A stretch of 64,000 bases of DNA from the NCBI RefSeq assembly GCF_000807255.1, contig NZ_CP009268.1:2572384-2636383 (forward strand), in the 5' to 3' direction. This DNA comes from Clostridium pasteurianum DSM 525 = ATCC 6013. GTDB lineage: Bacteria; Bacillota; Clostridia; Clostridiales; Clostridiaceae. Below the pieces are notes generated by a model. It saw only the letters and a list, made by a program, of their open reading frames with translations, made no database searches and was not told the origin of the DNA. A program made the position numbers and the translations under genes. Positions 9,501-17,868 of the stretch are shown piece after piece (within the stretch, counting starts at the first letter, position 1; each line of letters opens with the position of its first letter).

Positions 9501-10035
9501 ATATTTTCTTGTCAACCTGTTCTATTATTATATTTGATATAAAGTTCCTATCAATTGGACTAATCATCTCATTGTAAAAATCACGCTGTTCTTCATATCC
9601 ATACACATATTGAAGTACTAGCAATTTATTTTCTATATACCAATATGATAATCCAAATTTCTCATATATTTTATCTAATATATTTAAAGACTTTTTTAAA
9701 TTTCCAATTATTAAATTGTATTCAAATTGTTTTTTCAATTTCAAAAATACATTAATTTCTTTTCTAAAAATATATATAATATTGCTAGCCCAATTTAATT
9801 GAATATCTAAACTTAAGTTTTCAGTTAAATAGCTATCACTGTTAAGATCATCGATTGTTTTAGGAAATGGTGTAGGAAATATTTCTTTTTTATATTCATT
9901 ATCTCTATTTAAAGTGGATAAGTTTTTTTTAATCTTACCTATTCCCCAAGTTTTTTTTAATAAAAATACGATATAAGACTTCTTATATTTTTTTTCAAGT
10001 TTTTTTATATCAAGACTCTTATCTATATTGTCCAT
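6550..10035 (-). CDS. dtcA: Detocs sensor histidine kinase with a long helical-repeat N-terminus
   Basis: 1161 aa, cytosolic, no membrane segment. Residues about 60-650 are alpha-helical with TPR-like spacing, the presumed phage sensor. A likely phospho-acceptor is His792 in LEIRHGKI, followed by QLRRPFE. The C-terminal HATPase part is recognisable by an N-box (FILLENTISHRD) and a G-box (EGGTGFLKIRKI) near the end. The architecture and its position first in an operon with a receiver and a receiver-nucleosidase match DtcA. The start ATG at 10035 has AGAGG 5 bases upstream. The trigger is unknown. Confidence 0.9.
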   Translation of the reverse strand: MDNIDKSLDIKKLEKKYKKSYIVFLLKKTWGIGKIKKNLSTLNRDNEYKKEIFPTPFPKTIDDLNSDSYLTENLSLDIQLNWASNIIYIFRKEINVFLKLKKQFEYNLIIGNLKKSLNILDKIYEKFGLSYWYIENKLLVLQYVYGYEEQRDFYNEMISPIDRNFISNIIIEQVDKKIYKSFSYNQIKKFFEKEIKPAKDASKYKEIVEYIIFKINPFYSEEEFSWGEILAFESKSSIIDYYLTTLRILKFTVTKNNYSKINVSGIINVIKLLTNSIDDENLKSLYSISNFKHNYYKESYSNSKMILQLIDSYTIGDYKKCIKLCNVLLENEILSAEVLELYPKCIIKLNMELPKLFEGSFLDNYLKARISLELKDSSIEDSINILKKLSLSVSYTILGEYVHSYIQREYNNSKELKMSSFNLIGYLNYNYINPLLIEFINEDEHKKYINELYLSYPNSITIKMYKTIYENNIEELKKIQLPKDRYLKYYSKILINQGKYKDAIIILKKLEIVCSSIDLNEITKWLLECYLDLNMIEVSLEIIVLYSLKNNSLYYNFSFTRILNKIDLNIKEHLNLAIFYDLYIKNIEDVEEINNDLQEKLFDAYEDYLDSQNCNKPSELLKESLNEKSIYFLNNICSISLISKSTVFEDMAEVEDERINLCNFLIKNDLNNYDKYLTEISYLSEKRLLRKSLIEVENNKIAVDVVKIKNAVEKTMKDNYYRYISNCNKSVTNIEYVVEKITKDVYDREIIGHIPKDDNIRLIFSLILSLRDHFISNTNYGLDGNLSLEIRHGKIISQLRRPFEQYHLITAKDKNTQKYTINKYWLKKYSDFTEKDKIIISEKLNAFSEKIDSYFYRVKDIWIQISTESNENGGVFNFSFSIDTLEAMLQKINKNTEFDEFLDYVFEVLWRKTDNNLVAMRKKITVDLNDFINNECINLLKELNNVSPESKYKCSELKNSINSAKTASQYNLETIANWFNISDVMEGKPFFIGHALNVALEMLKSMHPNIQILCDENIDEEIILPRRTLKNYVNIFFILLENTISHRDVNQNEIYTKINVFLQNKNVIGISFINKSKCYNRSTIDCNNLTEINESLKKTVSTEIIKKEGGTGFLKIRKIITIDLNSTVEKIYLFYNIDSMFEADIRFITGDIVYEDIDRRR

Positions 10036-10065
10036 ATAAACCTCTCAAAATACATAATTTCCTAA

Positions 10066-10071
10066 ATTATA
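10066..10071 (-). promoter_or_regulatory. extended -10 promoter of the Detocs operon
   Basis: The minus strand reads TGCTATAAT (TGnTATAAT extended -10) about 30 bases upstream of the dtcA start. A -35 box is weak, as often with extended -10 promoters. Constitutive expression would suit a post-translationally activated defence system. Confidence 0.55.
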
Positions 10072-10086
10072 GCATATATTTCATTT

Positions 10087-10257
10087 TTAATAAACTATCT
10101 TCGTTATTAAACTATTCAATAAACATTTTTCAAGAAGTTTTTTTGTAATACTCTTATGAGACATATTATATCGTTTTGCTACAATTGTCATTGGTTCTGC
10201 CCAAACTTCATTATATAAAGCTTCTCTCTCATCTCCTGAAACATACTTAAAATCCAT
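10087..10257 (-). CDS. small helix-turn-helix protein, probably a truncated gene
   Basis: 56 aa with an ATG start. The sequence YNEVWAEPMTIVAKRYNMSH resembles the helix-turn-helix opening of larger hypothetical proteins that read 'LY.EVW.EPM..VAK.Y..S' and then normally continue with a 'LNIP.P..GYW' segment. Here that continuation is missing and the frame ends after LLEKCLL..., so it looks truncated. It sits between Detocs and the serine recombinase, and its 3' end overlaps the Detocs promoter region. Confidence 0.45.
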   Translation of the reverse strand: MDFKYVSGDEREALYNEVWAEPMTIVAKRYNMSHKSITKKLLEKCLLNSLITKIVY

Positions 10258-10328
10258 AAGATCACCCCATAATATATGAATTTATTGTTATAATTTAACT
10301 TATTATATCATAATTACTTATTTCATGC

Positions 10329-11894
10329 CTATAGAACAAACTGTGTATTCCAGTTAATCTCAATATCGAGCTTGGACATATTATATTTGCCTACTTCATC
10401 TGTTTCAGTTACCACTATCTTTTCAATGAGCATTGTAACATCCGCATTGGTGAGTTCATTTTTATCTAATATCTTCTGCAAAACCTCAATGCACTTTATT
10501 ATCTTTTCCTTGTCATTTGCATGATTATCTCTTGAATTTTCTGCCTCGACTAAGAGCTTTTCTAATTTATCCAGTTCCACTTTTGCTTCACTGGTCAATT
10601 CTTCAAATATTTCTTCACCAATTAATCCTTTGGCAAGCTGCTTAGCATAATTCTTAATTTCTTCTTTTTGTTCAACAATTTTAATTTTTAATACTTCAAT
10701 GGCTTTATCATAGTCTTTTCTATGATTTCTTTTTTCTTCTATATTTTTATCTATATTATCAAGATTTATCTTTGCATTATGTAATAAACTTTTAATTTCA
10801 TCAAGTACCAGTTCATCAATATCACTTTCAAATAGCCTGTGTCCATTGCATAATTCTGAGCCATATCTGTGAAAAGTAGCACATACGTATGTAATTTTAT
10901 GTTCATAATTTTGGGTCTTATTTTTTCTTGCTACAAATCCCTTATTGCAATCACCACATTTTAATATACCTGCATATCTATGTATTTTTTCATTTTTAGC
11001 TCTTATATTATTATTGCATCTACTTTCAGCTAACATCTTAACCAATTCAAAATCATCTTTACTTATTATTGGCTCAAAGTAATTTTCGTGAACTATCTGT
11101 TCCTCTTTTGGAATTCTAACCTTTTTGCCTTTCATCTTAGAAAGCTTGGTAACTCCACACCTTAATACTCCTATGTAAGCATCATTGTGAAGTATCCTTT
11201 TAATACTTGTAGCATACCATAATTCCTTTTGAGTCCAATCAGGCTTCCAGCCAAAGCCAAACTTTTTCATTTTATGAATTGATGGAGTTTCTACATGTTT
11301 TTCATTTAAATAATGGGCTATTTTTGTACAGCCCATTCCTTCTATGTAGAGTCTAAATATTAATTTTATTGTATCAACTACATCCTCATCAACTATTATT
11401 TTTTTAGGATTATTAGGATCTTTCATGTATCCATAATTAGGTACTATAACAAGCCCTTCCTTTTGTTTTTGCTTTATATTAGTTTTTATCTTTTTACTCA
11501 AATCTTTTAAATACATTTCATTGTACCAGGTTTTAATTCCAATTATTGAATCATCATCACTATCGCTATCATAATTATCATTTTTAAGCATAAGCCTTAC
11601 ATTATGTTCATCTAGATAATCTAGAAATAGAAGTGTCTTTGCATTATGTCTGCCTATTCTTGAAAGGTCTTTTGCTACTAATATATCTACTTTATTATCT
11701 TCTATTAATTCCTTTAATTGCAATAGTGATGGTCTTTCAAATGTATATCCACTTACATTATTATCCTGAAATGTATCATTTAAAATGAAACCCTGTTCTT
11801 TGGCAAAGTCTTCTACAACTTTTCTCTGAGTTTCTATACTTTCTTTTTTATTATCTTCATCTCTTGAAATTCTTACATATCCATAAGCCTTCAT
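10329..11894 (-). CDS. large serine recombinase
   Basis: 521 aa. N-terminal resolvase domain with the nucleophile Ser10 in GYVRISRDED and the conserved DLSRIGRH. A recombinase domain with KDLSKKIKT and the GM(G)CTKIAHYLN region follows. Then comes a zinc-ribbon (CGDCNKGF ... CATFH ... CNG) and a long coiled coil at about 375-470. This is the architecture of phage/transposon integrases that need no tRNA site. It follows the prophage tail genes and is preceded by a strong GGGAGG ribosome-binding site. Whether it integrated this prophage or an inner element is open, because matching att sites could not be found by eye. Confidence 0.92.
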   Translation of the reverse strand: MKAYGYVRISRDEDNKKESIETQRKVVEDFAKEQGFILNDTFQDNNVSGYTFERPSLLQLKELIEDNKVDILVAKDLSRIGRHNAKTLLFLDYLDEHNVRLMLKNDNYDSDSDDDSIIGIKTWYNEMYLKDLSKKIKTNIKQKQKEGLVIVPNYGYMKDPNNPKKIIVDEDVVDTIKLIFRLYIEGMGCTKIAHYLNEKHVETPSIHKMKKFGFGWKPDWTQKELWYATSIKRILHNDAYIGVLRCGVTKLSKMKGKKVRIPKEEQIVHENYFEPIISKDDFELVKMLAESRCNNNIRAKNEKIHRYAGILKCGDCNKGFVARKNKTQNYEHKITYVCATFHRYGSELCNGHRLFESDIDELVLDEIKSLLHNAKINLDNIDKNIEEKRNHRKDYDKAIEVLKIKIVEQKEEIKNYAKQLAKGLIGEEIFEELTSEAKVELDKLEKLLVEAENSRDNHANDKEKIIKCIEVLQKILDKNELTNADVTMLIEKIVVTETDEVGKYNMSKLDIEINWNTQFVL

Positions 11895-11916
11895 TTTATC
11901 CCTCCCGCTTTTAAAT

Positions 11917-11943
11917 GAAGGAACGTCTAAATGGCGTTCCTTC
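11917..11943 (-). terminator. hairpin in the leader of the serine recombinase
   Basis: A perfect 9-bp stem GAAGGAACG / CGTTCCTTC with a 9-base loop, 20 bases upstream of the recombinase ribosome-binding site. There is no good T-run, so it may be an mRNA-protecting or regulatory hairpin rather than a terminator. Confidence 0.4.
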
Positions 11944-11976
11944 TTGGTTCATCACATGATATAATTCTATTTTTGC

Positions 11977-12117
11977 TTAATCAAGCAATTTATCTGATTT
12001 TAAGTGATTAATTATTATCTTTTCTAGAATCTCCTCCCATTTAGAAGTTCCAGCATATTTATGTACAACTTTATTTATTCTTGGATGATTATCTTTTATA
12101 ATTTCTACTTGTTCCAA
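11977..12117 (-). CDS. small hypothetical protein
   Basis: 46 aa from a TTG start with AAGGGGG 8 bases upstream. The sequence (LEQVEIIKDNHPRINKVVHK...) is charged and helical, without a recognised family. It is placed between the tail-operon terminator and the recombinase, where XkdX-like, holin or lysis genes usually sit, but it does not look like a holin because there is no hydrophobic segment. Confidence 0.4.
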   Translation of the reverse strand: MEQVEIIKDNHPRINKVVHKYAGTSKWEEILEKIIINHLKSDKLLD

Positions 12118-12193
12118 ACCCCATACCCCCTTCAATTAATTCTCAAAATATTTATTTCCCCCGAAATTTATGTAATGTGTCGTCTTAAATGAC

Positions 12194-12231
12194 ATAAAAA
12201 AAGAATCCAAGTAAGCTTGTTACTCAGATTC
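12194..12231 (-). terminator. terminator of the prophage late operon
   Basis: Minus-strand hairpin GAATC..AGTAA / TTACT..GATTC (two mismatches in the middle) followed by TTTTTTTA, directly after the last tail gene. Confidence 0.8.
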
Positions 12232-12247
12232 ATATGTAATGTTTTAT

Positions 12248-13663
12248 TTAATGTGCAGGCATATCCAGTGGATATACATAATCCACTGTTAAATCATATT
12301 GTATTTTCATTGTATTTGTAGAGGTTTTAGTTACCGGTGACGCTAGAAGTGTATGTGCAAAAGCAGGAACTAAATACGAAACATATAAAATTCCAGTTGT
12401 TGTATTAATTCTTATAAAGAGCTGAGTGTCATCATCCCATCTCAAATAATAATTATAATTTTCAAATGTAGCAGAGTTTGTAAAGGAGCCTATATTACCA
12501 GCATTTGATGACATAACACTTAAATCGCTTTCATTTAAAACTACCACAGTTCCACTGGAATCACCTACTTTAACAAATATTTTCCCCTTTGCCTTAAGTC
12601 TTGATAAACTAATATAACTGTATGTAAAAGAAGCAACATCTATAGTTTTATTATAAATTCCATCAGATTTATTATATACTGTTATAGCTGCCCTATTGGA
12701 AGTTCCATTTTGAGATGCACCTCTATAGGATATCAGAATATATGCATCAGTTACACATATATCTGAAATACCTGATAACGTATAAGGGGAAGTTTTTGAG
12801 TAAGAATTTAACAAATTAAAATTCTTATCATATTTTTTAAATGCTCCACTGCTTAAAGCAACCCAAAATGTCTCATTGATTTTATCATACTCCATCGCAT
12901 AGACTGGAAAGGGAAGTACAATATTGTCCTTTTGCATATAAGTTCTTTTATCAATTACGTACAAAGTGGTAGACCCAGAGGTTGTAGTAGCATAATTGTA
13001 TATATTATTATCATCAATACATATCGCATTTGCAGTTCCTCCTCCAAGAGTTAAATATATTTTAGTATATAAATTATAATAACCTGGATAATATGCTGAA
13101 AAAGATGTCTTAGCACCACCCATAAGATAAATACTGCTAAAGGTTCCATTAGCTGCATTTGTGGGGAAATCCACAACAAAATGTCTTGTTTTACTTTGAA
13201 TCAGTTTGCTATTCACCTGAAGATTATCAATAAAAGTTGTTTCACTTTGATTTATTGTTCCTCTTAAGTTATCACTTCCTGAGTAGGTAGTCCATAAATC
13301 GGCATATCCAATAATATTTCCGAACGTCCAGTAATCATATAAATCTTCTGGAACATTTCCATCAGTGAGCAGCATACATCTGCAGGGATTATCAGTATTT
13401 CCATTAGCATTGGTAATCACATTATCAACAGAATTGTTTAAAATTCTTCCACAAAAAGCATCTAAGTATGCCGCATTGGCATATACTGGAGTTATTCTGT
13501 TTTCACTTTTTGCTTCATAAGTTTTCTTTCCTGTTGATGCATCAAATAATTCCACTGAGAATACTCCTCTCATGGGATATCCTTCTGGTTTATATTTAGT
13601 TATTTCTTTTAATTTTCCAGTAATTAAATCTTTACTGTAGGCTAAACTTTCTCTTACAGCCAT
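12248..13663 (-). CDS. prophage tail fibre / receptor-binding-type protein
   Basis: About 471 aa from ATG 13663, which has AGGAGG 7 bases upstream. The N-terminal 60 residues (MAVRESLAYSKDL..., FSVELFDASTGKKTYEAKSEN) look like a virion-attachment segment. The rest is rich in Ser/Thr/Tyr/Asn with repeated beta-strand patterns, a possible beta-propeller (YVIDKRTYMQ, YDKNFNLLNS, YNKSDGIYNK repeats spaced at 40-50 residues). It is last in the late operon, after the tail-tip protein, where host-recognition proteins lie. Host specificity cannot be inferred. Confidence 0.7.
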   Translation of the reverse strand: MAVRESLAYSKDLITGKLKEITKYKPEGYPMRGVFSVELFDASTGKKTYEAKSENRITPVYANAAYLDAFCGRILNNSVDNVITNANGNTDNPCRCMLLTDGNVPEDLYDYWTFGNIIGYADLWTTYSGSDNLRGTINQSETTFIDNLQVNSKLIQSKTRHFVVDFPTNAANGTFSSIYLMGGAKTSFSAYYPGYYNLYTKIYLTLGGGTANAICIDDNNIYNYATTTSGSTTLYVIDKRTYMQKDNIVLPFPVYAMEYDKINETFWVALSSGAFKKYDKNFNLLNSYSKTSPYTLSGISDICVTDAYILISYRGASQNGTSNRAAITVYNKSDGIYNKTIDVASFTYSYISLSRLKAKGKIFVKVGDSSGTVVVLNESDLSVMSSNAGNIGSFTNSATFENYNYYLRWDDDTQLFIRINTTTGILYVSYLVPAFAHTLLASPVTKTSTNTMKIQYDLTVDYVYPLDMPAH

Positions 13664-13679
13664 AATCAAACCTCCTCTA

Positions 13680-15308
13680 TTAATTTAAAATAATGTTTAC
13701 TGTTTCCATTATATTTTTGTTTGAATTATAAATTGAGCGTGGTATCATCTCTCCCTTTTGAATAGTAATTGGCTGAGCAATTATCACATTTGTATTTTCA
13801 CCTGAGTGAACTCTATCTGTAGAATTAATGTATATATAATGTAGGAACTCACTAGCTTCTGCATGTGGACGCTCTGCACTTAATCCTCCTTGTAAATTTC
13901 TACCGTCAAGCATACATTGACAGTTAAAGGCTGGAATAGTGAAAGTTCCAGTATCTACAGACAAATTTATACTCAAATAATGAGCACCAGCTTGTACTTG
14001 TGGTATCCCTAAAGGTATTCCTATAACATTATCACCCTGCTGTAATTTTTGTTTTGGCACAAAAGCTATAGTCTTATTATCTAGTTGAATATTTATTGTC
14101 AAAGTATTAACTACACTTGCTGTTCCATATATTGAAATTAAGCATGTAAGATTTGTATTACTAACTGCAGTAACGCCCAAATAAATTGCTTGAATTGAAG
14201 TTGTAGAAGCTGCTAGGGAATTTGTATTAGAATAGTACATCATGGAACTTAATGCCTGAGCAACTTTATTTCCCAATTCATCCGTAGCAGTTTTAACTAT
14301 TGCATTTAAGTCCTGTATGGCTTTTTTAGGCTGTCCTAAAGTTACCTTTGTGTTTAAGCCAGTTATCTCATCACTTACTATTTTCACAACAGGCAATTTA
14401 ACATTTATATCCCACTCACTGTAATATAAAGTTACTATATCTCCTACATTTACATATTCAAGCTGTTCATAGTTTTTATACTCCTTTGTTTTTGATAATT
14501 CTAAAAAGTCTACTTCTATGGTAGTTCTTTCAAGTCCTATAGTTTCAGCAGCTTCCTGTGCCAGAGTTCTTACTGTAGGTTCATCATCTGCATCAAATTT
14601 AACTTTTCTAACTATAGGAAATGGAGGATATTCTTCACTGCCCCAATTTACAATACTTATGTATTTTTCAGATAAAGTTAAGCCATTATTACCTATTGGA
14701 TAAAGCTTTGTAACTATATCTGTAGAATCATATATAATATCTATACCTTCAATGTTCTTACCATATTTAACTAAGACTCCATTATCCTTTCCTATTGCTT
14801 GCATTATTTTTATATCATAGTTATCTCTTTTTAATTCACCTACTGCCCATCTCTCAATAATCTTGAACATAGCTTCTACAACATTACACTGAACCATATA
14901 TAGAGTGTTTGCCAAAACTATATCACTATCAACGGTATAAATATTAAGTAAATCACTTATCATGGCTTTAGTCATAGCTGTTTTTATACTGCAATTTTCA
15001 GCTCTTGAATCCTCTATAAAGTAGTAAGATAAGTCATAAAAAATATGCTTAGCCCATACCATAATAAGTTTTGTTCTATCATCTTTCTTGTATCTATAAA
15101 TTCTAAATAGCTGTCCATTATCAATTTTTATAATGTTGTATTTATCAAAGTATTCAACTTTCTTTGAAAAGATTGGATACTCAATATATAGTGAATAGTC
15201 TCCATTTAATTCTTCTGTTACTTCACATTTAATGCATTCATTTAGTACTGCTAAACCGTTATTATTGAAGTTTCCTTTAGTAGTCTTTTTATTATAAATA
15301 CATATCAT
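13680..15308 (-). CDS. prophage tail-tip protein (minor structural / tail endopeptidase family)
   Basis: 542 aa from ATG 15308; earlier GTG/ATA frames overlap the previous gene. Residues 1-340 match the N-terminal fold of phage minor structural proteins (a Tal-like baseplate hub): MICIYNKK..., ECIKCEVTEELNGDYSL, and VGDIVTLYYSEWDINVKLPVV near 290-310. Residues 375-540 form a beta-rich distal domain. It follows dit in the usual tape measure - Dit - Tal order and forms the tail tip that contacts the cell. No peptidase active site could be recognised. Confidence 0.85.
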   Translation of the reverse strand: MICIYNKKTTKGNFNNNGLAVLNECIKCEVTEELNGDYSLYIEYPIFSKKVEYFDKYNIIKIDNGQLFRIYRYKKDDRTKLIMVWAKHIFYDLSYYFIEDSRAENCSIKTAMTKAMISDLLNIYTVDSDIVLANTLYMVQCNVVEAMFKIIERWAVGELKRDNYDIKIMQAIGKDNGVLVKYGKNIEGIDIIYDSTDIVTKLYPIGNNGLTLSEKYISIVNWGSEEYPPFPIVRKVKFDADDEPTVRTLAQEAAETIGLERTTIEVDFLELSKTKEYKNYEQLEYVNVGDIVTLYYSEWDINVKLPVVKIVSDEITGLNTKVTLGQPKKAIQDLNAIVKTATDELGNKVAQALSSMMYYSNTNSLAASTTSIQAIYLGVTAVSNTNLTCLISIYGTASVVNTLTINIQLDNKTIAFVPKQKLQQGDNVIGIPLGIPQVQAGAHYLSINLSVDTGTFTIPAFNCQCMLDGRNLQGGLSAERPHAEASEFLHYIYINSTDRVHSGENTNVIIAQPITIQKGEMIPRSIYNSNKNIMETVNIILN

Positions 15309-16009
15309 TATAACCACCGCCAGTTAGGTGTAATTTCTAATTTAGTAACACTGCCTGTCCAAGATATATTGTTATCCCCTGCATTAAATATAGGAAATTC
15401 TCCATTCATTTTATTATTTAAGTTACTGCCATTGTCATCATAGCAGTCCTGCAAAACCGAATCTATTATTATGTAGTTATTTATTCCTATTAGATTTATA
15501 ACCTGTGAACCTATATTTAAATTTATATCTCCACTGCCAAAAACTTTTATTTTAGGTTCCGAATATATTGTTCCTATGTTATTTATTATTCCTGAAGAAG
15601 TCATGGTTATAATAGAATTGTCTACTGCGTATTTAAAAGGTCTGCAGTTAAATATTATTGGAAACTCACTAAAAATCTCAATGGACTGAGCAAAGTCAAT
15701 GGAGTTCACTACTTGGGCTATGTATTTTTTATTAGGCTGAAAATCAAAGATAAGTTCACTTTCTCCTGCTCCTATAAGCCAGCCCTTTATGTCATCAATC
15801 TTATCTGCAATGCTGTCATCTTTTACACCACAGCTGACAGAAATAGTAATATCCTCATAGGTGTTTTCATCATATCTTAATGATGAATTTCTTCCTGGTA
15901 TATTGCTGGTGGTCACTCTCCTCTTGGGAGACAAAATAGATGGATTTTGAAGAACATAAATACCATAATCATTAAAACTATCTTTACTATTAAAATTAAA
16001 ACTGAGCAT
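15308..16009 (-). CDS. prophage distal tail protein (Dit)
   Basis: 233 aa. The typical Dit opening with 'GIYVLQNPSILSPKRRV', then 'SLRYDENTYEDITISVSC' and an 'FNCRPFKYA' region, followed by a C-terminal galectin-like beta domain. Dit forms the hub ring between tail tube and tip. It starts one base inside the tape-measure stop and ends overlapping the next gene, showing tight translational coupling. Confidence 0.88.
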   Translation of the reverse strand: MLSFNFNSKDSFNDYGIYVLQNPSILSPKRRVTTSNIPGRNSSLRYDENTYEDITISVSCGVKDDSIADKIDDIKGWLIGAGESELIFDFQPNKKYIAQVVNSIDFAQSIEIFSEFPIIFNCRPFKYAVDNSIITMTSSGIINNIGTIYSEPKIKVFGSGDINLNIGSQVINLIGINNYIIIDSVLQDCYDDNGSNLNNKMNGEFPIFNAGDNNISWTGSVTKLEITPNWRWL

Positions 16010-17868
16010 TATATTCCTCCTTTCCCCATAGCAACCTTCTGTCTGTAAAACTCTAATTCATAAGCTAACTGCTCAATATCTTTATCAGTATTATTATAAA
16101 AATGTTCAATATTAAGTGTTAAACCTTTTCCCATATTTTTATCTTTAACTTTTTCAATAGAACTTGCTATCAATTCATCAAGTTTATTAATAGGTACTAC
16201 TGCTTCTTTTCCAGCTTCACCAACACCAATAACACTTGGACTGTCAAAAATACCTCCCTGTGCATACCATTTAACACCTAAAGATGGTACACTGGGAGGA
16301 TTTAAACTTAATTTGCCCGTTACATTAAAATGTGGTAAATCAATATGGGGTATTTTAAAATTCCAAATAGAATTCCAAGCTGCCTTTATAGCATTTCCTG
16401 CACTTTGTATTTTTTCACGTATATTTTCTACTGCTTCATGTACTGCACTTTTTATTGTGTTCCATACTTCTTTAGTTTTTGCACTTACAACATCCCAGTG
16501 TTTAACTACCAAATATATTCCTACACCTAATGCTGCTAGTGCTGCAATAACTAAAAATATAGGACTAGTTACAACTGCTAATATTACTCCAAAGGCTGAG
16601 GTAGCTGCATTTAATGCTATTTGCGCTGCTGTTCCAGCTATCATTATTCCATTATGAATACCTTCTGCTATATACAAAGCTATAATTTGTGCTGTTTCTA
16701 TACCACTGGCAATTGCATGTGCCGCTTTAAGTGCATTTTGAACTGCCAGTTGTACATTTAGTATTAATAGTATTCCTTGATGAATTACCCAAACACCACC
16801 TAATATACCTAAGGCTATTCTAACTGCTGTTATATGTTCATCTAAAAATTTCAAACTAGCTATAACTAAATCCAAACCGCCTTTTACAAAGTCTAAAGTT
16901 TTTGATTTTGCATCTCCTGTAGATTTACCAAAGCTAGGTATTAAATCCTGTGCAAGTTTTATTACAACCGTTATTATTTCTCCTATTTTAGGCAGTAATG
17001 TTTGCATTGTATCACCTATATTTTTAGCAGCATTACTTACAAGAGCCTGCATTTGAGGAATATGGGTATTGAAAGCTGTTACTGCGTTATTAAAATAAGG
17101 CAGGAGCACTGTACCAATACTTTGTCCTAAATTTGTCAAATTTAATTGTGCAACTCTTACTTGGTTTGCAAAGCTTGTACTCAAAGTTCTTCCAAAATCC
17201 CCTTGAGCATCCTTAGTTACTGACATCAAGTAGTTATAACGGAGAATTGTCTGTTCTGACTGGCTCATTTGAGCATAGGGTTTCTTAATTCCTTCACTAA
17301 GTGCATAGGCTTCTAGATTAGCTACACTCATATTAATACCTAATGCTTTTAAAGGTTCTGTTTCTCCAGATATGCCTGATCTTATTTTTTCCCACATATC
17401 AGATGTACCCACATTATAAAAAGAACTCATATCCCCTGTAAGCTGAACTAAGGATTTAGACATGTCTCCAGCTTTTTGCTCAGTTACTCCTGAACTCTTA
17501 AGCATTGCTCCCATAAAACCAACCCACTGCATTGATGCTGTTTGAGATATTCCAGCAGATTTTGCTGTGGTAGCTGTCCATGCTTCAATTGATTTTGCAC
17601 TGCTCTTATAGGTTTGCTCAACTACATTTTGAGCTTCTGATAAATTACTTGCACTTTCTGCCAACTTATAACCTTCTTCTATCATTGATTTAAAGCCAAA
17701 ACCAACACCAAGTACAGCTCCAATCTTTAATATTCCATTTCTTATTTTGCTAAATGTACTGTCAAAATTATTTCCAGTATCTCTAGCTTTTTTATCTATC
17801 TTGTTTAGTTCATTTTCTACTCCGTTATCTTTTAAAAGTATCTCACCAAACAGACTAAATATCTGCAT
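16009..17868 (-). CDS. prophage tail tape measure protein
   Basis: 619 aa. N-terminal coiled coil (residues 10-70), then the TP901-type tape-measure core (EAQNVVEQTYKSSAKSIEAW, MSQSEQTILRYNYLMSVTKD). Long hydrophobic helices at about 345-460 are thought to enter the host membrane, and the end is a Gly/Pro-rich tail. Its length implies a tail of roughly 90 nm by the usual rule (about 0.15 nm per residue). It precedes dit. No lysozyme or peptidase domain is visible. Confidence 0.92.
   Translation of the reverse strand: MQIFSLFGEILLKDNGVENELNKIDKKARDTGNNFDSTFSKIRNGILKIGAVLGVGFGFKSMIEEGYKLAESASNLSEAQNVVEQTYKSSAKSIEAWTATTAKSAGISQTASMQWVGFMGAMLKSSGVTEQKAGDMSKSLVQLTGDMSSFYNVGTSDMWEKIRSGISGETEPLKALGINMSVANLEAYALSEGIKKPYAQMSQSEQTILRYNYLMSVTKDAQGDFGRTLSTSFANQVRVAQLNLTNLGQSIGTVLLPYFNNAVTAFNTHIPQMQALVSNAAKNIGDTMQTLLPKIGEIITVVIKLAQDLIPSFGKSTGDAKSKTLDFVKGGLDLVIASLKFLDEHITAVRIALGILGGVWVIHQGILLILNVQLAVQNALKAAHAIASGIETAQIIALYIAEGIHNGIMIAGTAAQIALNAATSAFGVILAVVTSPIFLVIAALAALGVGIYLVVKHWDVVSAKTKEVWNTIKSAVHEAVENIREKIQSAGNAIKAAWNSIWNFKIPHIDLPHFNVTGKLSLNPPSVPSLGVKWYAQGGIFDSPSVIGVGEAGKEAVVPINKLDELIASSIEKVKDKNMGKGLTLNIEHFYNNTDKDIEQLAYELEFYRQKVAMGKGGI

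Noticed and set aside
10329-11894. Serine recombinase as the enzyme that made the tRNA-Leu att repeats
   Set aside because: Serine integrases use short non-tRNA cores and do not leave a 52-bp tRNA 3'-half duplication; a tyrosine integrase fits better.
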